DNA of 64,000 bases from Methylobacterium sp. J-070 (GTDB taxonomy: Bacteria > Pseudomonadota > Alphaproteobacteria > Rhizobiales > Beijerinckiaceae), in contig NZ_JAKSXX010000165.1 in NCBI RefSeq assembly GCF_022829385.1, forward strand, positions 62,001 to 126,000, written 5' to 3'. Position numbers and translations under genes: made by a program. The notes beneath the pieces are model-generated. The model was not told where the DNA came from, did no database searches, and saw only the letters and a list, made by a program, of their open reading frames with translations. Positions within the stretch are counted from its first letter, which is position 1; each line of letters begins with the position of its first letter. Below, in pieces: positions 7,141 through 14,997 of the stretch.

Positions 7141-7254
7141 TGCTCGACGCAGCTCTCCTTGGCTCGACAACTCTCCTTTGGATATGGTGAAAGCGTCGTT
7201 GCGCCGCCTCTGCTGATGGCATCTCTGGCTTCTGCGACAGCGGCCGAGATCCCG

Positions 7255-7494
7255 ATGACCTATACCCTCCACCGCCTTGCGGCCGGCAGCTACGATCTGA
7301 TCCTGCAGGGCGCGATCGTCGGTACGGTGGTGCGCGAGGTCGCGAGAAACGGGGAGGTCCGCTGCTGGTATGCGGAGTTGCTGAGCCCAGCTCCGCCCCT
7401 GCCGGCGCCCTTCGCGCACGAGGCGCACCGGTTCGATACGCTGGAGGCGACCGTCGCTTGGCTCGGTGGCGCGACCGTGCAGGAAGGCGGCTGA
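7255..7494 (+). CDS. Small soluble protein of unknown function
   Basis: A 79-residue product starting MTYTLHRLAAGSYDLILQGA. The predicted fold is beta-strand rich (IVGTVVREVARNGEVRCWYAELL) with a C-terminal helix (DTLEATVAWLGG). The start at 7255 is chosen because the upstream extension is low-complexity. It is not a named family that I can recognise. It converges on the gene relic at 7500-7663. Confidence 0.5.
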   Translation: MTYTLHRLAAGSYDLILQGAIVGTVVREVARNGEVRCWYAELLSPAPPLPAPFAHEAHRFDTLEATVAWLGGATVQEGG

Positions 7495-7499
7495 TCTGG

Positions 7500-7663
7500 C
7501 AGCCTCGTGGATCGCTTTGCGGGTCAGGCCAAGATTAGCAGCAGCTGCCGCCGGAAAGTCGTTCTCCAATGGAACGACTTTCGGCCGGCCGGTGCGCTGC
7601 CCAACCTCGCCCCGTTCTTGCGCAGCGTCGTACTCGTCAGCGAACCGGCGCTTGGCCTGCGAC
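7500..7663 (-). pseudogene. Fragment of the KRRxADEYDAAQ family (diverged inverted copy of 3332-3721)
   Basis: Minus-strand translation gives AKRRFADEYDAAQERGEVG, a linker (RTGRPKVVPLEND) and NLGLTRKAIHEA. These align block for block with the middle of the protein at 3332-3721. Both ends are lost: upstream reading is broken before the first KRR, and downstream it runs into the stop region of the gene at 7255. It is best read as a remnant, not an expressed gene. Confidence 0.6.
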
Positions 7664-7756
7664 GATAAAACGGAGGATGAGGTGCCCGGGTAATTTCCAA
7701 CCGACGGTTGCGGCGCCTAACCTCGGCATCAACCCGCCACGCCCGAGGTTTGATCA

Positions 7757-9502
7757 ATGCTTGAGCTTGAACCTTTCGACTCACTTGCTCTCTCGCTCCA
7801 CCACGGTCCCGGGGTGTTCGCCTTACTGATCGGCTCTGGGCTTTCGCGAGCCGCGGGCATACCAACCGGATGGGAGATCACGTTAGACCTGATACGCGCG
7901 CTTGCTGCTCTGAATGATACGACAGAAAGCGACGATTGGGCCAAATGGTATAAAGAGAAATACAATGTTGATCCGAGCTACTCAGATATTCTCGACAAAA
8001 TCGCGTCTACCCCAAGCGAGCGTCGCAGCATCTTACATAGATACATTGAGCCGGCAGAGGGCGAAGATACCCGTCGCCCTACAAAGGCTCACCGAGCCAT
8101 CGCCAAGTTGGTGCAAGACGGAGCCATTCGCGTCATAATCACAACTAACTTCGACCGACTGCTTGAGAACGCTCTTAGAGAAATCGGCATCGAAGCGACG
8201 ATAATCGCTAGCGACGATGCAATTTCTGGCGCGGTCCCGCTTATACATTCTCGTTGCACTATCATTAAGGTTCATGGCGATTACCTCGATAGTCGCATAA
8301 GAAACACCGATGCAGAACTGGAGGGTTATTCATCAGAGATGAATAACCTCCTCGACGAGGTTTTCGACCGATTTGGGTTGATTGTCGTGGGCTGGTCAGG
8401 GGAGTGGGATACGGCACTTCGAGCCGCTCTTATGCGCGCGCCGAGCCGCCGATACCCGATGTATTGGGCTGCGCGAGGAGCAGTCGCATCATCAGCGGCT
8501 GATCTCGTAATTCATCGCGGGGGGCGCTCCTTCTCCATATCAGATGCGGACGCGTTCTTCTCTCGTCTATCCGACACGGTAGATGCGCTACGTAGCGCGA
8601 ACCGCGCGCACCCCAGCACTGTCGCCATGGCTTTGGCCTTGGCGAAACGATACTGCAGAGATGATCAGTTTGGTTTAGAGTGGGCAGAACTGCTTGCCAA
8701 CGAAGCCAAAAAGATCCGTGATTACATCAATGGACCCCAATATCCATCTGCCCACCCAACGCCCGAAATCTTGAACGATCTTGTAAACGCTGTAGTTGCA
8801 AAGACGGAAACGTTGCGTCGAATCTGCATGCTGTGTGCGCGCTGGGGCACAGTAGAGGCCAGCAAGGCGGCAATCAAAACTGTTCGCTCGCTCGGCATGC
8901 GTGGAGAGTTACGAGGCGGGTACACCATCTATTCTGAAATGCGCGATCTGCCCGCGTCTCTTTGCTTCTACTGGCTACTCGCTGGCTCCCTAGCACGAGA
9001 GAGCTGGCTGCGAACCGCCCAAATCCTCCACGAAAAAATCAAGAGAGATGACGAATTCGAGCGGTTTGTAGATGCGCTAAATATTTATGCCATACAATCA
9101 AATAATTGGAAGTTTCTAAAAGGCCTTGAAAACCGAAAGACACCAGCAAGCGATTTTCTTTTCGCTTTACTGGAAAAAGAAGTCCCAGATATAAACTATA
9201 ATCCTCAGGAAACTGAGGATCTGTTCAATCAGCTGGAGTTTATAATAACTGCGGATTTTGCGCATCGTCGCATCAGGAAAGTGGAAGAAGGAACAGGACC
9301 TTGGTTCTGGGCGCCTCTTGGGAGGTATATGTGGAGGGGTCGATACACCCGAGAAATGTCCTCTCCGATCGATCTTCCAAACTTACGAGATGATAGTCCA
9401 ATTTTGAAAGCAGGTTTATTCGGCGGAACCTCCGCAACGGCTAAGAAAGTCGCTCTGGAATTGGATGGGTTCTTCAAGCGGAATGCCGGGTCGTTCTACT
9501 AA
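7757..9502 (+). CDS. SIR2-domain protein, probable NAD-consuming anti-phage defence effector
   Basis: A 581-residue protein. Residues ~20-280 form a SIR2-like Rossmann domain. NAD-binding GSGLS (26-30) and GIPTGWE (34-40) are followed by TTNFD (129-133, with the family Asn131), KVHGDY (171-176, catalytic-type His173) and VVGWSG (210-215). Zinc-finger cysteines of true deacetylase sirtuins are absent. This is the form seen in defence SIR2 proteins (ThsA, DSR and relatives), which cleave NAD+ and stop infected cells. The remaining ~300 residues are helix-rich with no recognised motif and would be the sensor. GAGG lies 8 nt before the ATG. Codon use is clearly AT-richer than flanking genes, as expected for transferred cargo. 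No partner gene is adjacent, so it would act alone. Confidence 0.85.
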   Translation: MLELEPFDSLALSLHHGPGVFALLIGSGLSRAAGIPTGWEITLDLIRALAALNDTTESDDWAKWYKEKYNVDPSYSDILDKIASTPSERRSILHRYIEPAEGEDTRRPTKAHRAIAKLVQDGAIRVIITTNFDRLLENALREIGIEATIIASDDAISGAVPLIHSRCTIIKVHGDYLDSRIRNTDAELEGYSSEMNNLLDEVFDRFGLIVVGWSGEWDTALRAALMRAPSRRYPMYWAARGAVASSAADLVIHRGGRSFSISDADAFFSRLSDTVDALRSANRAHPSTVAMALALAKRYCRDDQFGLEWAELLANEAKKIRDYINGPQYPSAHPTPEILNDLVNAVVAKTETLRRICMLCARWGTVEASKAAIKTVRSLGMRGELRGGYTIYSEMRDLPASLCFYWLLAGSLARESWLRTAQILHEKIKRDDEFERFVDALNIYAIQSNNWKFLKGLENRKTPASDFLFALLEKEVPDINYNPQETEDLFNQLEFIITADFAHRRIRKVEEGTGPWFWAPLGRYMWRGRYTREMSSPIDLPNLRDDSPILKAGLFGGTSATAKKVALELDGFFKRNAGSFY

Positions 9503-9659
9503 ATATAGGCTTGGCCCACCAACGTCTTGCGCTTCACAATCCGCCAAGCATCTGTGGATGCGCAACATACGGCTTGAACCGCGCGCTGAGCCCGTTGTTG
9601 ACCGATCAAGGCGCCCATTCGGACTGGAGCGCATTCCGAGATCCTACAGGGAGAGGCGT

Positions 9660-9839
9660 ATGCCGAGGATCAGCGTGAAGCTCGCCGGCGACGGTACCCA
9701 CATGGTGGTGCAGGACCAAGATCCCGTAGCCAGCGGGATGAGCCTGGACGAGGCGGAGAACTTCGTCACCTTCCTACGCGTGGCTGCCCGGGTGAAGCGG
9801 ACACGACGGCTGCCCGACACGGTGCGCTGCAAGCGCTGA
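9660..9839 (+). CDS. Small protein of unknown function
   Basis: A 59-residue product starting MPRISVKLAGDGTHMVVQDQ. A beta-strand start is followed by a helix (SLDEAENFVTFLRVAARVK) and a basic end. GGAGAGGC precedes the ATG at 9660, and base composition is back to the high-GC pattern. Such small 'strand-strand-helix' proteins are common in these genomes. No function can be given. Confidence 0.5.
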   Translation: MPRISVKLAGDGTHMVVQDQDPVASGMSLDEAENFVTFLRVAARVKRTRRLPDTVRCKR

Positions 9840-10288
9840 CACAACGCCGCGTGCAGCAGCGCTTTATCGCGCCGCACCCCATATCCGTTGCAACGCACAC
9901 GCGGGCTTGCCCGGTGCCGCACGGAACTCCCCAATGTCTACTTTGAAAGACCGCGCCGCTGCGCGCGTGCTACTCGTGCCTGCGGCTGTTGCACCGAGCT
10001 ATGCCGACGTGATGGCGCGGGTGCCGCGCGTGCAGATCGCCAAGCGCCGCCCTACGGCAGATCGTGACCTGCCGGCGGTATGCTCGTTTGGCTGAGATCG
10101 ATGGCCTGCTCTTCAAGGGGCAGGCCTCATCCCACCTTCAGCTTCTCCATCCTGCTGCCAGCCTCGTACCATGCAGAGGTGAGCCGCACAGGAACATCGC
10201 TGCTCCCCAACCAGTTTCCAACATGAGCGCGCAGGATTGTCGTCTGCGGCCACAAAAATAATACCCGACTAATTATCAGGAGGCCGCC
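9840..10288. other. Stretch without a convincing gene
   Basis: About 450 bp between the small gene ending at 9839 and the DUF892 gene. A 53-codon plus-strand reading (9934-10095, MSTLKDRAAARVLLV...) is possible but lacks a ribosome binding site. A hairpin (GGCCTGC at 10103-10109 with GCAGGCC at 10120-10126) may be a terminator or spacer structure. The last 40 bp hold the DUF892 leader. Confidence 0.4.
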
Positions 10289-10783
10289 ATGGGTCTATTC
10301 ACAGCCGACATCAAGACGTTGGATGATCTGTTTCTACATCAGCTTCAGGATATCTACTATGCTGAGCAACAGATCACAAAGGCTCTGCCGAAGATGATGA
10401 GCAAGGCCACTGATGCGCAACTCAAGCAGGGATTTGAGATGCATCTGAAAGAGACGGAAGGCCAGATCAAGCGCCTCGAACAGGTGTTTCAAATGCATGG
10501 CCACAAGCCGAAGGCGGTCGATTGCCCGGCCATCGATGGGATCATCAAAGAGGCCAACGAGACGGCTGGCGAGATCGGCGACAAGGAAGTGCTCGACGCC
10601 GCGCTAGTAGCTTCGGCTCAAGCCGTCGAGCACTACGAGATTACGAAGTACGGCACGCTGATCGCCTGGGCCAAGCGGCTGGGCCGTGATGACTGTGCCA
10701 GCGTGCTGCAGCAGACGTTGGACGAGGAGAAGGCCACGGATCAGAAGCTCACCGCCATGGCCGAGAGCAAGATCAATCAGTAG
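10289..10783 (+). CDS. DUF892 (YciF-type) ferritin-like stress protein
   Basis: A 164-residue four-helix-bundle protein. The N-terminal LFLHQLQDIYYAEQQITKAL carries a family metal-site Glu. EMHLKETEGQIKRLEQVF and EHYEITKYGTLIAWAKRLG are the other DUF892 hallmarks, with acidic and His residues placed as in di-iron ferritin-like folds. Family members (YciE/YciF) respond to osmotic or oxidative stress; a metal-dependent role in the cytoplasm is likely but undefined. AGGAGGCCGCC before the ATG is a strong ribosome binding site. A hairpin (GGCGGCTT/AAGCCGCC, 10809-10827) follows the stop. Confidence 0.9.
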   Translation: MGLFTADIKTLDDLFLHQLQDIYYAEQQITKALPKMMSKATDAQLKQGFEMHLKETEGQIKRLEQVFQMHGHKPKAVDCPAIDGIIKEANETAGEIGDKEVLDAALVASAQAVEHYEITKYGTLIAWAKRLGRDDCASVLQQTLDEEKATDQKLTAMAESKINQ

Positions 10784-10808
10784 GCTGCCTGACAGCTGCG
10801 CTCCGGGG

Positions 10809-10827
10809 GGCGGCTTATGAAGCCGCC
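10809..10827. terminator. Hairpin between convergent genes
   Basis: GGCGGCTT (10809-10816) and AAGCCGCC (10820-10827) pair perfectly around a 3-nt loop. The hairpin overlaps the stop codon of the minus-strand gene and lies 26 bp past the DUF892 stop. No long T-run follows, so termination strength is uncertain. Confidence 0.45.
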
Positions 10828-11369
10828 TTACCGGGCTTGCTCTTGGCGATCCGCAGCCCCGCCTTCCTTCGGCAGATCCGCAGGCCAATAGCCGCCAGCT
10901 TCGGCCTGAAGGCCTCCACAGCGGCCCGGAGAGCTGCCTCGTCCTCCCACCGGCCGGCGGCCAGCAGGGACGGCACGGGATGCCGCCCCTTGCTCACTAG
11001 GACCTCCATGGTACGCAGGAGAGCCCCACCGCAGCCAACGCCGCCGAGCGGTCCAAGCAGCAGCATGCCGGCGACGTCGACAGCGGCGAGCTTTCCGGCC
11101 GGCGACTTCACGCCAAGGCGGACCTCGGAGCGGATCCTGTCGACCTCGGCAGCCAAGCGCACGGCATCGGCCTCCTTGGCCAAGGCGCGCTCGTGCGCGC
11201 GCTTGGCTCGTACCATCGCCGCATGCAGCCGATCACGCGCGGCGTATTCGGCGTGACGAGCGACTCGCTCTTCGGGGCTCATCACGTGTTTCGGCGCAGG
11301 GGTGCGATGGTAGACGTTATGCTGCCGCGCCGCCTTGCGCGCCGCCGCGATCAGATCGACGTCAGGCAT
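10815..11369 (-). CDS. Unknown protein, helical N-terminus
   Basis: A 184-residue protein. An Arg/Ala-rich predicted coiled helix at residues 30-85 (EERVARHAEYAARDRLHAAM ... ALAKEADAVRLAAEVDRI) is followed by a Gly-rich loop (LLLGPLGGVGCGG) and a basic C-terminal segment (RRKAGLRIAKSKPGKAAS). The ATG at 11369 is preferred over a TTG one codon earlier. No family recognised. The codon pattern is that of a real gene, and it is divergent from the secreted-peptide gene at 11450. Confidence 0.5.
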   Translation of the reverse strand: MPDVDLIAAARKAARQHNVYHRTPAPKHVMSPEERVARHAEYAARDRLHAAMVRAKRAHERALAKEADAVRLAAEVDRIRSEVRLGVKSPAGKLAAVDVAGMLLLGPLGGVGCGGALLRTMEVLVSKGRHPVPSLLAAGRWEDEAALRAAVEAFRPKLAAIGLRICRRKAGLRIAKSKPGKAAS

Positions 11370-11449
11370 CAACAGCTACCATCGAACGGAGCACGACTCG
11401 CTGCGTTGCCCCAGCGAGCCCGAACACGGGCCGAACGAAGGAAACGCCT

Positions 11450-11728
11450 ATGAACACGAAGATTTTCAGCCTCATAGCTGCCTTTGCCTTTGCCTTTGCT
11501 CTGACTGGCGCCGCCTACGCCCAAACGCCAGCTGGCGGCGGCAGCACCGAGGGCAACATGAACAATCCCGGCAGCGTGAAGAGCAACGGCCAGAAGGCGA
11601 CGGAGGGCACCGCTGGCGCCACCACCGGTTCGACGACGGGTGCCACCGGCGCTGCGTCGGTCCCCGGTACGGGCACCTCGCGGCCTGGCGTCGGCATGGG
11701 CGGCAACACCACTGCGCCGGCCCGGTAG
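11450..11728 (+). CDS. Secreted Gly/Thr-rich small protein
   Basis: A 92-residue protein. The signal peptide is MNTKIFSLIAAFAFAFALTG, with cleavage near AYA-Q. The mature chain is low-complexity, with Gly/Thr/Ala repeats (TGSTTGATGAASVPGTGTS) and Asn-rich parts. It resembles the protein at 3763-4053 in design: signal peptide, then Q, then a disordered Gly/Thr region. Its location is periplasmic or extracellular and its role unknown. GAAGGAAACGCCT precedes the ATG. Confidence 0.6.
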   Translation: MNTKIFSLIAAFAFAFALTGAAYAQTPAGGGSTEGNMNNPGSVKSNGQKATEGTAGATTGSTTGATGAASVPGTGTSRPGVGMGGNTTAPAR

Positions 11729-11736
11729 GCTCCTCG

Positions 11737-12048
11737 TCAGTTGAGCCGCGCTGGCACGTCCACCAGCGCGGCGCTAACGGCCGCTTGCTGATCCGCGACC
11801 GCGGCCGCCGGATCCTGAGTCATCGCCTCGATGAAGCCGCGCGCCCTCTCGTGCTGCGGGCCCTCGCCGAGACCAGCAAGCGCAGCCTCGCGGACCGCCG
11901 TGCGGTCCGTGTCGTCGAGGGCGGCCATGAGGGCCGCGTTGACCACGGTCAGGGCCCGGACGTGATCGATGGTCAGGGTGAGCGCTTCCGTCATCACCAT
12001 GGCGTGGCGCTCCAGTGCATCGATCCGATCATCTGCCATCATCGTCAC
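11737..12048 (-). CDS. Small protein downstream of the tape measure gene
   Basis: A 103-residue, mostly helical acidic protein (RIDALERHAMVMTEALTLTI ... MAALDDTDRTAVREAAL). It starts with GTG at 12048, which overlaps the tape measure stop as GTGA. An ATG two codons later is the alternative. Position immediately after the tape measure gene suggests a tail or accessory protein, but no family is recognised. Confidence 0.55.
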   Translation of the reverse strand: MTMMADDRIDALERHAMVMTEALTLTIDHVRALTVVNAALMAALDDTDRTAVREAALAGLGEGPQHERARGFIEAMTQDPAAAVADQQAAVSAALVDVPARLN

Positions 12049-14801
12049 TCCGCGCCTGCGCCAGGCGTCACGCCATCCGAGAATGAAGCGCTCGATCGCG
12101 CCCGCAACATGCCACCGTTGACGCTGGCGATCGCGCCGTTCGCCTGGCTGCTCAGCCTGATGATCGTCTCCAATTGCTGGATGGCCGTGCCAGCACCCGC
12201 AATGGTGACGGCAGGGGCGATCGTGAGCTTGCTCAGCTCGTCGCCTTTGGCCTTCACTTCCTCGAGCTTCTCTTTCGCGGTGTCGGCTCCCGACACCTCG
12301 ACCTTCGGTCCGCCCATGCCGGCCGGGACCGGCAGGTTCATGGTGGTCGGATCCTTCGTGCTGGCGCGGGTGCTGCCGAAGATGGTCTCACCCCAGGTCT
12401 TGGGCCGGTGAGTCGAGAAGGTGCCCCCGCTGGCGCCGATGCCGCCGCCGACGTCCACACCACCACCCGGACCCCAGCCGGCCGGGTAGCTCTCGATACC
12501 GCCCGGCTTTCGGAACAGCTTGCCGTTCCCGTTCATGCGGTTCGCGTTCGGCAGGGTGGCATCCACGAAGCCGACGCCCGCCGCGATCGCACCGATGCCC
12601 AGGCCGGCCGTGCCGATGAAGCCGAGCGCGCCGAGGCGACCGGCGACCGTGCCTGGGCCACCGCCCGGGATCTTGCCCAGGACACCAGCCCCCCCGAGTT
12701 CGGCAGCTGCGGCCGTCAGGGCCGCGGCCGAGCCGTCCAGCGCCACAGCGGAGGATCCCAGGCCGAAGCCCGTAGCGATGCCGTAGGAGAGCGCGCCAGC
12801 CCCCGCCAGGGCGCCACCAGCCGCGACGGCGCCGGCCGTCATCGCCAGCTTGGGGTGGTCGGATGCGACCGCCGCCAGGCTGTTCAAGGCGGTGGCCAGC
12901 CCTGTGATCGCGGTGGCTGCAACGGCCATGCCGGGCGACGTGGCTGCCGAGGTCAGGTTCTCCAATGAAGCCTTGAGCGCCGTGCCGGACACCTGCGGAT
13001 CCTGGGCGAGGTTCCGCGCGTAGATCTCGTCCATGCTGCCGACGCCGGTCATCAGACCTTCGTCTTTGTGCAGCCGCTGCCGCATCTTCAGCTGGGCAAG
13101 CTCATTGGCGAAGAAGTTGGCGTTCTGGTTGCGGAATAGGGTCGCGAGGGCCTGCTTAAGCTGCTCCTGGTCATCGACGTTGATGCCCTTGCCGTCCTTG
13201 CCGCCGTGCTTGGCCAGCGCCGGCAGAACATCGTCCTCCATCCACTGCAGTGGGTCGGCGTGCGCGAGCGCGGTGTTCTTGATCGCACCCGTGCGCCAGC
13301 CCACCGCATGGCCCGCCTTCATGATCGCCTGCTTGGGATCCAACAGGCCGAGCCGCTTCCATTCCTCGGCCTGCTTCATGTCATTCACTTTGCCGTCGAT
13401 CACGCTGTTGAAGGCGTTGGCCGCGGTGCCGGCGCGGTCGCCGCCGCTGGTACCCACCAGCGAGGGCATGATCCCGGTCAGGAAGCGTTCGTTGTAGCCC
13501 TGCAAACTCGACTTGGCCTGCTGGGCGAAGTTCAGCATCTCGGTCGGGTTGAAGTTGCCGCGGGTAAAAACCATCGCGCGGACCAGTTTTCCGGTCTCGC
13601 GTTCGAAGTTCTCGCCGTTGCCAGCCGTGCCGCGCTCTTCCGCGAACCGAGCCATCTTGTTGCCCATCTCGCCGGCGTCGTCCTGCACCTTATCGCCGGC
13701 GGCCGCGTGCACCACAGATGCCGCCTTTTGCATGAACGTGAGATGCTCAATGGCGTGATGGAGGCTCCCGAACGCGCTGGTGGTCTCGTTGACCACCTTC
13801 AGGTTCTCCTCATAGCTCGCGGTCGGCACGGCGGCGGTGGTGTGCTGGCTGGCCGCCGCGATCTCGCGCAGCTCTTCCGGCGTGCGGCCAGCGTTCATGA
13901 GGGCAACCTGCTCATGCTGCAGGTTCGCCCCGGTCTTCACGCCATGCTCGATACCGCCCAGGATGCCATGCGCCGAGGCGTAGCCGGCCGCGCCGGCCGC
14001 CACTGTGCCGACAACACCATGGTGCTTCACCCAGGCATCCCGATCGCCATGGCCGCCGCGCCGCGCGCTATGTGCGGCCGCGGCAGCCTCGGCACCGGCA
14101 CGGGCAGCGGCACCCAGGCCACCGACACCGCCCATGCCGGCCTTGAGCCGCGCGTTGGCCGCCGCGGCCGCCTGCCGGCGGCTGTCGGCCGTGGCCATCT
14201 TCTCGGCGAGGGCGTGCGTCTTGGCCGCCGTGGCAGCCTTATGCTCGGCACCGGACACGCGGCCGAGTAGGGCAATCTGCTCGCGCAGATGGGCGTTGGC
14301 CGCCTCGGTCTCGGCCGCCAGGGCCTTCTCTGCGGCGCCCAGGGCGAGGCCCCGGCCAGCCCGGCCGACACCACTGGACAGCAGCTCGTTGCGAGCCATG
14401 CGCACGGCCCGGCCGCGATCCACGAAGGCGTCCTGAAGGGCCGCCTGCCGCTTCATGGCGGCCGCGTGGGCCTTCTCTGCGGTTCGGATCGCCCGGGCCT
14501 CGCCGGTGGCCTGAACACGGGCCAGGGCGGCGGCTTCCTTGGCAGCGGTGGCGCGTGCCTGCCGAAGGGCCGCGCCCTGCTCTTTCAGGGCCTTCGAGTT
14601 CGCGCGGAACGCGTCGATCCGTGCGCCCTTGCCGGCCAGGGCATCGAGCTGCTTGAGCGCCGCCGCGCCGGCCGTGCCCAGCTTTTTCAAGTCTTCACCG
14701 CTGGCACCGAGTCGCTTCAACGCCTCGGCATCGGCCTTTGCTTTTGCGGCGAGGCCATCGTCTTTCAGCTGTAAGGTGAGTGTGCTGGTCAGATTGCTCA
14801 T
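12045..14801 (-). CDS. Phage tail tape measure protein
   Basis: A 918-residue protein. A long N-terminal Ala/Lys-rich coiled coil (~residues 15-230; KAKADAEALKRLGASGEDLK and many KAHA/EAA heptads) leads into a TP901-type core (GGIEHGVKTGANLQHEQVAL ... MNAGRTPEELREIA). A Gly/Ala-rich hydrophobic region follows (TAITGLATALNSLAAV, GAVAAGGALAGAGALSYGIA), as in tape measure proteins that set tail length and interact with the membrane. It follows the tail-assembly frameshift ORF with a 1-bp gap. Downstream baseplate genes are missing, so a complete long tail is unlikely to be made from this locus. Confidence 0.9.
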   Translation of the reverse strand: MSNLTSTLTLQLKDDGLAAKAKADAEALKRLGASGEDLKKLGTAGAAALKQLDALAGKGARIDAFRANSKALKEQGAALRQARATAAKEAAALARVQATGEARAIRTAEKAHAAAMKRQAALQDAFVDRGRAVRMARNELLSSGVGRAGRGLALGAAEKALAAETEAANAHLREQIALLGRVSGAEHKAATAAKTHALAEKMATADSRRQAAAAANARLKAGMGGVGGLGAAARAGAEAAAAAHSARRGGHGDRDAWVKHHGVVGTVAAGAAGYASAHGILGGIEHGVKTGANLQHEQVALMNAGRTPEELREIAAASQHTTAAVPTASYEENLKVVNETTSAFGSLHHAIEHLTFMQKAASVVHAAAGDKVQDDAGEMGNKMARFAEERGTAGNGENFERETGKLVRAMVFTRGNFNPTEMLNFAQQAKSSLQGYNERFLTGIMPSLVGTSGGDRAGTAANAFNSVIDGKVNDMKQAEEWKRLGLLDPKQAIMKAGHAVGWRTGAIKNTALAHADPLQWMEDDVLPALAKHGGKDGKGINVDDQEQLKQALATLFRNQNANFFANELAQLKMRQRLHKDEGLMTGVGSMDEIYARNLAQDPQVSGTALKASLENLTSAATSPGMAVAATAITGLATALNSLAAVASDHPKLAMTAGAVAAGGALAGAGALSYGIATGFGLGSSAVALDGSAAALTAAAAELGGAGVLGKIPGGGPGTVAGRLGALGFIGTAGLGIGAIAAGVGFVDATLPNANRMNGNGKLFRKPGGIESYPAGWGPGGGVDVGGGIGASGGTFSTHRPKTWGETIFGSTRASTKDPTTMNLPVPAGMGGPKVEVSGADTAKEKLEEVKAKGDELSKLTIAPAVTIAGAGTAIQQLETIIRLSSQANGAIASVNGGMLRARSSASFSDGVTPGAGAE

Positions 14802-14802
14802 T

Positions 14803-14997
14803 TCATCTTGCGCCCATGTTCCTCAATATGATCCGCTCGGCCTCCAACCACTCCTGGCAGAACTCATCCCAGGGCATGGCGGCCAACTCGGCCCGCGTGC
14901 CGCCGAGGGTGTTCAGGATGTCTGCGCGGTATGATCGCCAACCGGCGGGGGCGAAGGCTCGGGCTGCGGCGCCTGCAGACGGCGCAACCGGGAAGGC
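14803..14997 (-). CDS. C-terminal extension of the tail assembly protein made by -1 frameshift
   Basis: A 64-codon region in the -1 frame, entered at the slippery site T_TTT_TTG (14997-15003). It encodes FAPAGWRSYRADILNTLG and AMPWDEFCQEWLEAERIILR, a compact helical segment like the short second ORF of tail assembly chaperones in many long-tailed phages. It ends 1 bp before the tape measure start. It has no start codon or ribosome binding site of its own at the domain boundary, so expression by frameshift is the simplest reading. The fusion would be 271 residues. Confidence 0.7.
   Translation of the reverse strand, partial: AFPVAPSAGAAARAFAPAGWRSYRADILNTLGGTRAELAAMPWDEFCQEWLEAERIILRNMGAR

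Noticed and set aside
7090..7569. 159-residue minus-strand gene starting at 7569
   Set aside because: Only its first ~25 residues match the KRRxADEYD family; the rest is antisense to the gene at 7255. Treated as a relic.
9465..9659. N-terminal extension of the small gene at 9660
   Set aside because: The extension overlaps the end of the SIR2 gene and has no protein-like pattern; GGAGAGGC directly precedes the ATG at 9660.
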